A stretch of DNA of 32,862 nucleotides, taken from SKLM01 sp964575455. Its GTDB lineage: Bacteria > Chloroflexota > Anaerolineae > B4-G1. Positions 7,607 through 16,509 of this stretch are shown one piece after another (within the stretch, counting starts at the first letter, position 1; every line of letters starts with the position of its first letter). Where the stretch lies: the NCBI GenBank assembly GCA_964575455.1, contig CAZNRX010000044.1:1-32862 (forward strand). Reading direction: 5' to 3'. A model generated the notes under the pieces. That model had not been told where the DNA came from. It worked only from the letters and a program-made list of their open reading frames with translations, and did not search any database. The position numbers and the translations under genes were made by a program.

Positions 7607-8974
7607 GTGCACGCTGAAGAGCATCAGTCGTCGACCGAGGATCTGTGCCCAGTCTATTCCATCAATCTGAATGACATCCATCGCGAGTACGACGGCCAGT
7701 GGCAGGGGATCATCGCGGCTTCCGACGGGAACTGCTACTTTGGGTCGTCGACCCACTCCCCCCGGCACGGGGTGGGCTTCTTCCGCTTCGATCCCCGCAC
7801 CAAAGACCTGGCGATGCTGGTGGAGGACATGACGAAGGTCTGCGGGGAGGATCTGAACGAGACGCCGCCACAGGGGAAGATCCACAGTCCCATCGTGGAA
7901 TGCGACGGATGGCTGTACTTCACCACGCACCTCTCCAACTACTGGGAGGAGGCGATGAACGCCTACACGGGCGCCCATGTGCTGGGGTACGACATGGCGG
8001 CGGAGGAGTTCCGGGACTTCGGGATCGTGCGGCCGCGACACACGATCTACTCCGCCACCGACGTGGACCCCGAGCGGAGGCAGTTGTACGTCTTCTCGGT
8101 GCCCTTCGCCCCGGAGGACGTGGAAAAGAGCGGATGCAACGTCTTCCGAATCGACATCGACTCCGGCGAGATGACGGACCTGGGCCGGGTGATCGACGGT
8201 CAGGGGGCAAGCTTCTGGTTCTATGTGGACCATACCGGGGACTGCTGGTTCACCATCTGGCGGAAGCTGGGCCACTTCGACCAGGGCGGGCATGGAAACC
8301 TGTATCGGGTGCGGGCCGAGAGCGGGGAGATCAAGCGGTACGACGACGTATTGCCCGAGGGCAGGATGGCTCCGGACGGTGAGCCGGTGCCCAAGGAGAA
8401 CCTGGACGATCGCGCGTGGACGTGGGCGCAGCCGCTACCCGGCAGGAAGCAGTGTCTGTTCACGATGGGGTACCTGGCAGGAGAGGACGAGCGGCTGTGG
8501 GTCTTCGACCCGTCCGAGGACATTGAGAGCGGCGATGCGTTCCAGGCGGTGGGCTACATCGGGCCGACTTTCCTGCCTGTAGCGCTGGGGAAGAAGCGCG
8601 TGTACTACACGCAGCGGGAGGACATGGCGGACCACCGGGGCTGGGGAAGCGGGGAGCATAAGCGAGACGACGACCCGGACGAGGTGGGCTGGCCCGAGAA
8701 CCTGCACCTGCGGTCGATCTCCCTCCTCTCGGAGGACGAGGGTGCGGTCATCGACCACAGGAAGATCGTCGATCAGGATGGGCGGGAGCCACGGCACATC
8801 GACTCGCTGGCAGCCGATCTGGAGGGGCGCGTCTACTCCGTCGGCGGGTGGCACCTCCTGCCCGGGGACACCAGTACGCTGCAGATTGACTGGGAGACGC
8901 CCGAGCTGGATTTCGAGTCGGTGCCGCGGGCGCAGCGGTTCGCCGTCACCGACGTGTCCGACGACCTGGAATAG
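7607..8974 (+). CDS. Uncharacterised propeller-like cytoplasmic protein
   Basis: This is a 455-residue protein of no family I can name. It starts with GTG at 7607, five nucleotides after GGAGG (7597-7601). The sequence repeats short blocks ending in aromatic-rich strands: GNCYFGSSTHS, GWLYFTTHLS, RQLYVFSVPF, GDCWFTIWRK, KQCLFTMGYL, KRVYYTQRED and GRVYSVGGWH. This periodicity is typical of a six- or seven-bladed beta-propeller, as in oligogalacturonate lyase-like or SMP-30-like enzymes. No signal peptide or membrane segment is visible, so it should be cytoplasmic. The next gene starts 6 nt downstream. It may be a sugar lyase, lactonase or epimerase of the pathway; this is a guess from context. 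Confidence 0.75.
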   Translation: MHAEEHQSSTEDLCPVYSINLNDIHREYDGQWQGIIAASDGNCYFGSSTHSPRHGVGFFRFDPRTKDLAMLVEDMTKVCGEDLNETPPQGKIHSPIVECDGWLYFTTHLSNYWEEAMNAYTGAHVLGYDMAAEEFRDFGIVRPRHTIYSATDVDPERRQLYVFSVPFAPEDVEKSGCNVFRIDIDSGEMTDLGRVIDGQGASFWFYVDHTGDCWFTIWRKLGHFDQGGHGNLYRVRAESGEIKRYDDVLPEGRMAPDGEPVPKENLDDRAWTWAQPLPGRKQCLFTMGYLAGEDERLWVFDPSEDIESGDAFQAVGYIGPTFLPVALGKKRVYYTQREDMADHRGWGSGEHKRDDDPDEVGWPENLHLRSISLLSEDEGAVIDHRKIVDQDGREPRHIDSLAADLEGRVYSVGGWHLLPGDTSTLQIDWETPELDFESVPRAQRFAVTDVSDDLE

Positions 8975-8980
8975 CTCCCT

Positions 8981-9646
8981 ATGCGCTACACCATTCGACC
9001 GGCGCGGATCCGACCGCAGATGGAGGGGGCGTGGGACGGGGAGGCCTGGAAGCAGGCCGACACCCTGGAGATCGCCAACTACCGGGAGGAGAGCAGTGAT
9101 CACCGACCCAGGACCCAGGCCCGGCTGCTGCACGCCGAGGATGGGCTGTTTGGCATCTTCCGGGTGGAGGACCGCTACGTCCGGTGCGTCCACGCCTACG
9201 ACATGGAAGCGGTGTACGAGGACAGCTGCGTGGAGTTCTTCGTCGAGCCGGATCCGGAGGGGGGCTACTTCAACTTCGAATTCAACTGCGGCGGTTCCCT
9301 CCTGTCGTACTACATCGTGGATCCGACGCGCTTGCCGGGCGGCTTCGAGGACTTTGCGCCGCTCGCGGAGGCGGACTTGAGCCAGATCGCCCGCTACCAC
9401 TCGATGCCCGAGCTGGTCGAACCCGAACTCACCGAGCCGACGGAATGGGTGCTGGAGTTCTTCATTCCCTACGGCGTCCTGCGGGAACACGCCGGCCTCC
9501 TCGACCACGAGTCGGGGGCGGAATGGCGAGCGAACTTTTACAAGTGCGCTGACGGCACGTCGCACCCGCACTGGGCGTCCTGGGCAGCCGTCGATGAACT
9601 CGATTTCCACCTCCCGCGCTGCTTCGGTACCGTCCGCTTCGCCTGA
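8981..9646 (+). CDS. CBM9-like (carbohydrate-binding family 9-like) protein
   Basis: This 221-residue protein is made of a single domain resembling the CBM9-like/DOMON-type fold. It begins GAWDGEAWKQADTLEI, shows ARLLHAEDGLFGIFRVED, the typical YEDSCVEFFVEPDPEGGYFNFEFNC block (shown here in part), WVLEFFIPYGVL, and ends WRANFYKCADGTSHPHWASW and FHLPRCFGTVRF. Homologues usually sit at the end of secreted xylanases or stand alone in sugar clusters. No signal peptide is present here, so this one is apparently cytoplasmic, which is odd for a polysaccharide-binding module. It starts 6 nt after the preceding gene and is surely cotranscribed. A ligand-sensing or chaperone-like role for the imported sugar is possible (inference). 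Confidence 0.75.
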   Translation: MRYTIRPARIRPQMEGAWDGEAWKQADTLEIANYREESSDHRPRTQARLLHAEDGLFGIFRVEDRYVRCVHAYDMEAVYEDSCVEFFVEPDPEGGYFNFEFNCGGSLLSYYIVDPTRLPGGFEDFAPLAEADLSQIARYHSMPELVEPELTEPTEWVLEFFIPYGVLREHAGLLDHESGAEWRANFYKCADGTSHPHWASWAAVDELDFHLPRCFGTVRFA

Positions 9647-9716
9647 GGGAGCGCGCGGGAGCCCGCGACCGACGTGCTGGAGTCGACAGAGAAGGATGCG
9701 CACGGATGAGCAGAGG

Positions 9717-9729
9717 TTGTGGGCCACAA
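9717..9729. promoter_or_regulatory. Short palindrome upstream of the transporter genes
   Basis: TTGTGG-G-CCACAA is a 6-bp inverted repeat around one base in the 187-bp gap before the binding-protein gene. It could be a regulator site, but there is no second copy and no convincing promoter next to it. No LacI-type ACGTTTGC motif was seen in this gap. Confidence 0.2.
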
Positions 9730-9833
9730 TCAGAGAAAGGAGGTGCCGAACGGAACCTGCTCGGCGGTCGACCGGTAGGCGCCCGGTGAAGGCGTCGTTA
9801 AGCCAGTAGATAGACTGCAGGAGGAGATTGAAC

Positions 9834-11474
9834 ATGAAGCGGTTAGAAGTGCTACTCGTAGTCGCGGGATTGGTGCTCAGCCTCGTGGCTGCATGCGCGG
9901 CACCCACCCCTGAGGTGGTCGAGCGAGAGGTCGTGGTCGAGAAGGAGGTCCCGGTCACCGTCGAGGTGGAGAAGCGGGAGGTGGTGCAGGAAGAGGTCGT
10001 CGTCACCGCCACGCCCAAGCCGCGACCGGCGGGGCCCTCGGGAAGCGTGCGCTTCCTGATTGCGGAGAACTTCTGGGCGAACTGGGAACCGTACCAGACC
10101 ACGGCCCAGAGCCAACGACGCATCGGCTCTCAGATCTACGACTACCTGATCCAGCCCTTCACGGATGAGATGACCGAGTTCCCACCGGGGCTGGCGACAG
10201 AGTGGGAGCAGATCGACGACACCACGTGGGAGTTCAAGCTCCGCGAGGGTGTAAAGTTCCACAACGGGCAAGACTTCGGCGCCGACGACGTGAAAGCCTC
10301 TATCGAGCGAGCCTCCGGCGCCACCGACGTGACGACGGTGTGGCAGACGGAGTGGGTCACCACCACCGTGGAGATCATCGACGACTACACCGTCCGCCTG
10401 CACAACGCCACGCCGTTTGGCCCGTTCCTCTCCACTGTGTCGCGGACGCCCATCGTCTGCGCGGAGGATCTGGAGGCCGGGGGCGACCAGCTCGCTGCCT
10501 GGCCCAACGGCACCGGACCCTTCCGGCTCATCGAAGATGAGCCCACGCGGAAGGTGATGGAGGCGAATATGGAGTACTGGGCAGGCCCACCGGCTATCAA
10601 GACGCTGACCTGGGAGTTCATTCAGGATCCGCAGACGCGGCTCAGCGCGTTGATGGCGGGTCAGGCCCAGGCCATCGATCGCGTGCCGCCCCACCACCTA
10701 CAGGTGATCTCCGGATCGCCCGAGCTTTCCATCATCTCGGTGACAGGGCTGGAGAACGTCAACTTGTGGACGGTGCCGGGACGGATGGACCTATGGGACA
10801 ACAACGAGGACTTCCGGAAGGCGGTGATCTACGGTATCGATCGTGAGGCGTTGGTGCGCGACCTGGTGCAGGGCAACAGCGCCGTCTCGACAAGCTTCCT
10901 GCCGGAGGAGGCCCTGTATCACAAGTCTCCGGAGCCGCAGTACTCGTATGACCCGGAGAAGGTGCGGGAGCACCTGGAGGCGGCGGGCATCACGGGCGAG
11001 GCTCCGGAGTTCGAGTTGTGGGTCGCCAGCGGATTCCTGCCCCGCGGGCCAGAGGTGGCCGAGTCGATCGCCGAGAGCATGCGGCAGGCGGGGCTGAACC
11101 CCCAGGTGGTCACCACGGATGTCTCGGGCATCATCGACGACGCCTTCAGCGAGGACGGATCCGGCTTGATGTACCACCTGAGTTGGAGCTCGAACGGGGA
11201 TCCTCATTCGGCGCTGCGCATCCACGGGACGAACTTCCCCTGGAACGAAGACACGCGGATCGACGAGCTGCTCCAGGCGGGCATTGAGACAGCCGATGCG
11301 AGCGAGCGCGAAGCGATCTACGCGGAGTTGCAGGACTACCTGTGGGACAAGGTCTACCAGGTACCGCTGTACAACAGCGACTTCACCGTCGCCCACAGCG
11401 CGAACCTGGAAGGGCTTGTCGTCCTGCCTAACTTCGAGACGTACTTCTACCCCGCAAGCCTGGCGGAGGAGTAG
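9834..11474 (+). CDS. Oligopeptide-type (family 5) ABC transporter solute-binding lipoprotein
   Basis: This is the extracytoplasmic receptor of the importer encoded next door. A lipoprotein signal (MKRLEVLLVVAGLVLSLVAAC) places the lipidated Cys at residue 21. A Val/Glu repeat linker of about 35 residues ending in TATPKP then lifts the domain off the membrane. The mature part has family-5 landmarks: a LIQPFTDEM-like N-lobe, ATEWEQIDDTTWEFKLREGVKFHNG (shown in part), FGADDVKASIERA and NEDFRKAVIYGIDREALV. The ATG at 9834 follows GGAGGAG by seven nucleotides; a TTG six bases earlier is less likely. Family-5 proteins bind peptides, nickel or oligosaccharides. In this cluster a sugar or glycoconjugate ligand is most likely (inference). 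Confidence 0.93.
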   Translation: MKRLEVLLVVAGLVLSLVAACAAPTPEVVEREVVVEKEVPVTVEVEKREVVQEEVVVTATPKPRPAGPSGSVRFLIAENFWANWEPYQTTAQSQRRIGSQIYDYLIQPFTDEMTEFPPGLATEWEQIDDTTWEFKLREGVKFHNGQDFGADDVKASIERASGATDVTTVWQTEWVTTTVEIIDDYTVRLHNATPFGPFLSTVSRTPIVCAEDLEAGGDQLAAWPNGTGPFRLIEDEPTRKVMEANMEYWAGPPAIKTLTWEFIQDPQTRLSALMAGQAQAIDRVPPHHLQVISGSPELSIISVTGLENVNLWTVPGRMDLWDNNEDFRKAVIYGIDREALVRDLVQGNSAVSTSFLPEEALYHKSPEPQYSYDPEKVREHLEAAGITGEAPEFELWVASGFLPRGPEVAESIAESMRQAGLNPQVVTTDVSGIIDDAFSEDGSGLMYHLSWSSNGDPHSALRIHGTNFPWNEDTRIDELLQAGIETADASEREAIYAELQDYLWDKVYQVPLYNSDFTVAHSANLEGLVVLPNFETYFYPASLAEE

Positions 11475-11561
11475 ACGCACTCGCAGTGTAGTAGAGGGAA
11501 GCCGGGCGGCGCTTCTCGACAGGGCAGCTCTCGTCCGGCTTCCGTCAATGGGAGGTAACTC

Positions 11562-12479
11562 GTGCTTTCATACATCCTGCGCAGGACGGCCCAGATGGTG
11601 ATTGTGGTCTTCGGCGTCGTCACCCTAACGTTCTTCATGCTGCGTCTGGCGGCCGGGGACCCGGCCCGGCTGATGAACCCGCCAGGCACACCCGAAGACG
11701 TGGTGCAACAGATCCGGGAGCGACTGGGCACCGACCGGCCTCTGCACATTCAGTATTTCGACTATCTGGCGAGCCTGGCGCAGGGGGACATGGGGAAGTC
11801 GTTCCACGGCGAGACCACCGTCCGGGAGATGGTGCTAAAGGCCCTGCCCAACACGCTGATGCTAGGCGCAGTCACCATCGTCGTCACCTCGACTGTCGGG
11901 GCGCTGCTGGGCGTGGCAGCGGCCCTGAACCCTAACGGCCTGGTCGACCGGCTGGTGCTGATGTATGTCACCATTGGCCAGTCAACGCCTAACTACTGGC
12001 TCGGCGTCATCCTGGTACTGATCTTTGCCATCCGGCTGCGCTGGCTGCCGGCCATCGACCTCACGGGGCCGAAGAGCTTCGTGCTGCCGGTGGCGACGCT
12101 CGCCATCTCCCTCAGCCCGGTGCTGATTCGCTCCGTGCGTCAGTCCTTTATGGAGACGATGGGCGAAGATTTCATCCGCGCCGCGCGGGCGCGGGGTCTT
12201 CCGGAGCGGCGGGTGCTGTTCGTTCACGCCCTGAAGGTGGCGGCGGCGCCGCTCATCACGCTCATCGGGCTCCAGGCTGGCATCGTGCTGGGCGGGGCCT
12301 ACGTGGTGGAGTCGATCTTCAACTGGCCCGGAATCGGCAAGATGACGCTGGAGGCGATGGCGAGCCGGAACTTCCCGGCAATCCAAGGTGGCGTGCTCAC
12401 CACCGCCATCGTCTTCGTGCTGGCGAACTTCGTGGTCGATCTAATATACGCCGTCCTTGACCCGCGCATAAGGTACTAG
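11562..12479 (+). CDS. DppB-type ABC transporter permease
   Basis: This 305-residue inner-membrane permease has about six hydrophobic helices, the first at residues 10-28. The N-terminal DppB signature is clear: LSYILRRTAQMVIVVFGVV followed by FFMLRLAAGDPA. The cytoplasmic EAA loop that contacts the ATPase reads FIRAARARGLPERRVLFVHA. The end (VVESIFNWPGIG and YAVLDPRIRY) is typical. The start is GTG at 11562, five nucleotides after GGAGGT. Only 2 nt separate it from the next gene. It forms the translocation pore together with the permease half of the fusion protein downstream. Confidence 0.95.
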   Translation: MLSYILRRTAQMVIVVFGVVTLTFFMLRLAAGDPARLMNPPGTPEDVVQQIRERLGTDRPLHIQYFDYLASLAQGDMGKSFHGETTVREMVLKALPNTLMLGAVTIVVTSTVGALLGVAAALNPNGLVDRLVLMYVTIGQSTPNYWLGVILVLIFAIRLRWLPAIDLTGPKSFVLPVATLAISLSPVLIRSVRQSFMETMGEDFIRAARARGLPERRVLFVHALKVAAAPLITLIGLQAGIVLGGAYVVESIFNWPGIGKMTLEAMASRNFPAIQGGVLTTAIVFVLANFVVDLIYAVLDPRIRY

Positions 12480-12481
12480 CC

Positions 12482-14464
12482 ATGAGTGAAATGATTACGC
12501 AGGGGCGCGCTCTCGTTGGCGCCTCGGTCCGACATCTGGCGGATTGGCGAACCCTGCTGGGCCATCTGCGACAGCGCAAGGGGGCCCTGCTGGGCGTCAT
12601 CGGAGTCCTGGTGGTCCTGTTGGTGGCGATCTTCGGCCCGCTGATCTCGCCCTACGATCCGGTGGCGCAGAACACCCGCGCGAGCCTGAGGCCGCCCATG
12701 TGGGTAGAGGGGGGCAGCGCCGAGCATCCCCTCGGCACCGACATCCTGGGGCGCGACGTGGCGACGCGGCTTGTCTATGGCGCCCGGAATTCGTTGGTCA
12801 TCAGCGTGATGGCCATGCTGGTTGCGGCCCTCCTCGGGCTGGTCACGGGGACGATATCCGGCTTCTTTGGGGGCACGACGGACACGCTGTTGATGCGGAT
12901 CGGGGACGTCCAGCTGGCCTTTCCCTTCGTACTGCTCGCCATCGCCATCCTAGGGAGCACGCCCGATCGGACGCCGTGGCACCTGATCCTGGTCATGGGC
13001 GTGCCCGGGTGGGTGCTCTACGGACGGGTGGTGCGGAGCCGCGTGCTGGCGGAGCGGAAGAAGGAATACGTGACGGCAGCGAAGGCGGCGGGGGCGAAAC
13101 GGCCGCGGCAGCTGGTGCGCTACGTATTGCCCAACGTCTGGCAGGTGATCCCCGTCATCGCCATGCTAGACCTGAGTTATCTGGTGATTATGGAGTCGAT
13201 GCTCAGCTTCCTGGGGTTCGGACTGACGCCCCCCACCCCGTCGTGGGGCACCATCCTGGCGGAAGGGAGACGCTCCATGATGGTTGCGCCCTGGTTGCCA
13301 GTGCTGCCGGGGCTGGCCATCATGTTTACGGTCTTGAGTATCAACCTGGCCGCCGATGGATTGGCCGATCTGTTCGACCCCAAGCTGGCTCGCGGCAGCT
13401 TCCGCCGATACCCGCTGAAGGCCCCGCACGTGGGGGACGACGAACTGGAGAGCAAGAGGCCCAAAGCGAAAGAAGAGGCGCCGCTGCTGCGGGTGCGAGA
13501 CATGGTCACGGAGTTCCCTCTGGAGGAAGGCGTGGTGCGGGCCGTGCAGGGAGTCAGCTTCGATCTACACCGCGGGCAGGCCCTGGGCATTGTGGGTGAG
13601 AGTGGCTGCGGAAAGTCCGTCACCGCCCTCTCGATCATCCAGCTTCTCGACGCGCCGGGCCGCGTCGTGAACGGGGAGATCCTCTTCAAGGGGATTGATC
13701 TCGCCCGCGTCGACGACAGCAAGATGGCTGACGTCCGCGGTGAGCGGATCGGCATGGTGTTCCAGAACCCGAGGACATCGCTGAACCCGGTCATCACCGT
13801 GGGACAGCAGATGACGGAAACGCTGCGGCTGCACGAGGGGCTCTCCCAAGAGGAGGCGATGGAGACGGCCCGCGAAGCGCTCCTATCGGTGGGCATCGGC
13901 AACCCGACCCAGGTGCTCCGGTCCTACCCCTTCGAGCTGAGTGGCGGGATGAACCAACGCGTGATGATCGCGATGATCATGACGGCGCAGCCGGATCTGC
14001 TGATTGCCGACGAGCCGACCACTAGCCTGGACGTGACGACCCAGGCCCAGATCCTGGAGCAGCTGGAGCAGTACCGGACAGAGCGGAACACGAGTATCAT
14101 CTTCATCACTCACGACATCGCGCTGGTGGCGAATTTCGCCCAGCGCATCCTGGTGTTGTACGCGGGGCAGGTGTGCGAGGTGGGGCCCTCCGACGTCGTA
14201 GTCAATGAGCCTGCCCACCCCTACACCCAGGCGCTGTTGGAATCGGTGCCGCGAGCCGATATCGCGTCGGGGGCCCGCCTGAAGACGATTCCGGGGGATC
14301 TCCCGGACCCGATGAAGGTACCACCCGGGTGTCCCTTCGCGGACCGCTGTTCCAAGGCTATGGACGTTTGTCGCAATCGCAAACCGGCCCACGTGTGGGT
14401 CGGTCCGGATCACAGGGCGGCGTGTCATCTGTGCACGCCTGTGGACGCAAAGGTGGTGGCGTGA
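12482..14464 (+). CDS. DppC permease-DppD ATPase fusion protein
   Basis: One 660-residue chain joins two normally separate subunits of a peptide/oligosaccharide importer. Residues 1-305 form the DppC permease: HPLGTDILGRDVATRLVYGA, membrane helices, EAA loop at 199-218, and FLGFGLTPPTPSWG. A charged linker (about 305-334, rich in Lys/Glu) leads to the ATPase, with Walker A GESGCGKS (372-379), Q-loop FQNP, signature LSGGMNQ (486-492), Walker B LLIADEP (506-512) and the switch His in ITHD. The C-terminal oligopeptide-ABC extension PPGCPFADRCSKAMDVCR has the cysteines seen in DppD/OppD. No internal stop or frame change separates the halves, so the fusion is real in this sequence. The stop overlaps the next start (TGATG). 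Confidence 0.95.
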   Translation: MSEMITQGRALVGASVRHLADWRTLLGHLRQRKGALLGVIGVLVVLLVAIFGPLISPYDPVAQNTRASLRPPMWVEGGSAEHPLGTDILGRDVATRLVYGARNSLVISVMAMLVAALLGLVTGTISGFFGGTTDTLLMRIGDVQLAFPFVLLAIAILGSTPDRTPWHLILVMGVPGWVLYGRVVRSRVLAERKKEYVTAAKAAGAKRPRQLVRYVLPNVWQVIPVIAMLDLSYLVIMESMLSFLGFGLTPPTPSWGTILAEGRRSMMVAPWLPVLPGLAIMFTVLSINLAADGLADLFDPKLARGSFRRYPLKAPHVGDDELESKRPKAKEEAPLLRVRDMVTEFPLEEGVVRAVQGVSFDLHRGQALGIVGESGCGKSVTALSIIQLLDAPGRVVNGEILFKGIDLARVDDSKMADVRGERIGMVFQNPRTSLNPVITVGQQMTETLRLHEGLSQEEAMETAREALLSVGIGNPTQVLRSYPFELSGGMNQRVMIAMIMTAQPDLLIADEPTTSLDVTTQAQILEQLEQYRTERNTSIIFITHDIALVANFAQRILVLYAGQVCEVGPSDVVVNEPAHPYTQALLESVPRADIASGARLKTIPGDLPDPMKVPPGCPFADRCSKAMDVCRNRKPAHVWVGPDHRAACHLCTPVDAKVVA

Positions 14465-15447
14465 TGGCACCTCTACTGGAGATACGCGATCTGAAGAAGC
14501 ACTTCGTCTGCGAGAGCGGACTCGTGGGGCGACGGACCGGCGTCGTACGGGCCGTCGATGGTGCCTCACTCGCCGTCGAGCAGGGAGAGACTCTCGGCCT
14601 GGTAGGCGAGAGCGGCTGCGGCAAGACGACCCTGGTGAAGACCCTCCTCTTCCTGGAGAGCCCGACCGGCGGCGAGGTCCGCTTCGACGGTCAAGTGCTC
14701 ACCGAGGAAAAGGCGATGAAGCTGCGACGGAAGGCGCAGATGGTCTTCCAGGATCCCTACGGTTCCCTGTCGCCCCGCATGCGGATTCGGGACATCATCG
14801 CCGACCCGCTATTGATCCATGGCCTGGCCGACCGCAGCGAGCTGGACGACCGCGTGAGCGAGCTGCTGACGAGCGTGGGATTGAAGCCGCACGTGGCCAA
14901 TCAGTATCCGCACCAGTTCAGCGGCGGTCAGCGGCAGCGCATAGGCGTCGCGCGCGCGCTAGCGGTGCAGCCGTCGCTGGTGGTGGCCGACGAGGCGGTC
15001 TCGTCTCTGGACGTGTCCGTGCAGTCGCAGATCCTCAACCTGCTGAAGGATCTCCAGGCCCGACACAAACTCACGTATATCTTCGTATCTCACGATCTCG
15101 GCGTGGTCAAGTACATGAGCCACCGCATCGCCGTGATGTATCTGGGGAAGGTCGTGGAGCTCGCCGGCGCAGATGAGCTGTACGAGACGCCGCTCCACCC
15201 CTACACGCAAGCGCTGATCTCAGCCATCCCTCGTATCCACGACAGAGACCAGCAGCGGATCCGTCTGCCCGGTGAGCCCCCCGATCCAGGAAATCCGCCG
15301 CCGGGCTGCACGTTCCACCCGCGATGCGCCGTCGCCAAGGAGCGCTGCAAGATGGAGTCGCCACGGCTCAAGGAGTGGATGCCCGGGCGGTTCGTCGCCT
15401 GTCACGCCCCGCTCGAGGATCGCGAGACAAGCCGTGCAACCGATTAA
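14464..15447 (+). CDS. DppF-type ABC transporter ATPase
   Basis: This is the second nucleotide-binding subunit of the importer, 327 residues. Walker A is GESGCGKT (48-55), Q-loop FQDP, signature FSGGQRQR (152-159), Walker B LVVADEA (172-178) and switch His in VSHD. The C-terminal cysteine-bearing extension PPGCTFHPRCAVAKERC is that of oligopeptide ATPases. DEAVSSLD replaces the commoner DEPVSALD, a known family variant. The start is ATG 14464, which overlaps the stop of the upstream fusion gene. The longer open frame from 14329 overlaps that gene and has no homology. The next gene begins 21 nt downstream. Confidence 0.95.
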   Translation: MAPLLEIRDLKKHFVCESGLVGRRTGVVRAVDGASLAVEQGETLGLVGESGCGKTTLVKTLLFLESPTGGEVRFDGQVLTEEKAMKLRRKAQMVFQDPYGSLSPRMRIRDIIADPLLIHGLADRSELDDRVSELLTSVGLKPHVANQYPHQFSGGQRQRIGVARALAVQPSLVVADEAVSSLDVSVQSQILNLLKDLQARHKLTYIFVSHDLGVVKYMSHRIAVMYLGKVVELAGADELYETPLHPYTQALISAIPRIHDRDQQRIRLPGEPPDPGNPPPGCTFHPRCAVAKERCKMESPRLKEWMPGRFVACHAPLEDRETSRATD

Positions 15448-15468
15448 CCAACCTACAAGGAGGACCCC

Positions 15469-16509
15469 GTGACCATCAGAGCCGGTGTCGTTGGACTTGG
15501 ATTTATGGGACGCAGCTACACCGAATTCCTCCATCGCCTGCCGGGGGTGGATGTTACCGCCGTTTGCGACCTGGACCACGATCTAGCCCGGGAGGTCGGC
15601 AAGGCGGCAGAAGCGCGCGTCATCCCCGAGGTGGGGGAATTGGCGATGTTGCCAGACGTGGACGCAGTCTTCGTATGCACGCCCGAGTACGCTCACGTGG
15701 AGCCGGCGGTGGCCGCCCTGAATGCCGGCAAAGCCGTGATGATCGAGAAGCCCGTGGCCCACACCCTGGAAGCGGCCCAGGCCATCGCGGACGCCGCCGA
15801 CGCGAGCGGGACGACGGTAATGGTCGCCCACATCCTCCGCTTCGAACCACGCTGGGTGGCGGCGCGAAAGGCGGTGGCGGCGGGCGACATTGGCGACGTG
15901 GTCAGCATCGCGACCCGACGCGTCGGCAACGTCCTCGACCAACGGGTCCTCCAGGGCCGGACGTCGATCCCCCTCTACTACGGCGTCCACGACTTGGATG
16001 TCGTGCGCTGGTTCGCAGGGGCGGAGGCGACGAAGGTCTACGCGTCGCGCCGCGCCGGCGTACTGCAGAAAGCAGGGTACGACATCAACGACCTCTACTG
16101 CGCCGTATTCGAGTTCGAGAACGGGATCATGGCCTCGGCCGAGCTGGGCTGGCACGTACCAGCGGCGGCGGTCTCCGCCCCCTCCAGCGGGCTAACCGTG
16201 GTCGGTACACAGGGCTATCTTCAGGTCGACCAGGCGCAGACCGGCCTCCGTCTATGCTCGGAGAAGGAGAGGCCGTCGGTTCACGCCGTGATTGACGTGA
16301 CATTCTGGCCGGAGATCCACGGCATACCCGGCGGGGCCTTGGCGGACGAGCTGCGCCACTTCGTCGAGTGCGTCGAGACCGGGGCCGAGCCTATCATCAC
16401 CCTCAATGACGCCGTCGTGGCCCTGCGTATGTCGTTGGCCATGGAGGCCTCGGCGGACAAAGGCGAGCCAATCGCCCTCTCTGGCGCTGGGCATTTCGAC
16501 ATCGCTTAG
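15469..16509 (+). CDS. Gfo/Idh/MocA-family oxidoreductase
   Basis: This 346-residue NAD(P)-dependent sugar or inositol dehydrogenase starts with GTG at 15469 after AAGGAGG. The N-terminal Rossmann fold has GVVGLGFMG (6-14) and AVCDLD. The family lysine lies in EKPVAHT (93-99), and the C-terminal domain carries YYGVHDLDVVRWF with H174. In many members an Asp lies four residues before this His (DxxxH); here it is Tyr170, so the subgroup or reaction may differ. It should oxidise a sugar or cyclitol hydroxyl, feeding the aminotransferase or kinase (inference). A 43-bp part of the gene (16198-16240) recurs in a relic at 18258-18300 with three mismatches. Confidence 0.92.
   Translation: MTIRAGVVGLGFMGRSYTEFLHRLPGVDVTAVCDLDHDLAREVGKAAEARVIPEVGELAMLPDVDAVFVCTPEYAHVEPAVAALNAGKAVMIEKPVAHTLEAAQAIADAADASGTTVMVAHILRFEPRWVAARKAVAAGDIGDVVSIATRRVGNVLDQRVLQGRTSIPLYYGVHDLDVVRWFAGAEATKVYASRRAGVLQKAGYDINDLYCAVFEFENGIMASAELGWHVPAAAVSAPSSGLTVVGTQGYLQVDQAQTGLRLCSEKERPSVHAVIDVTFWPEIHGIPGGALADELRHFVECVETGAEPIITLNDAVVALRMSLAMEASADKGEPIALSGAGHFDIA

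Noticed and set aside
8435..10123. Long - strand open frame of 562 codons
   Set aside because: It lies antisense to three well-supported + strand genes, has Arg/His-rich low-complexity content typical of GC-rich shadow frames and no domain motifs.
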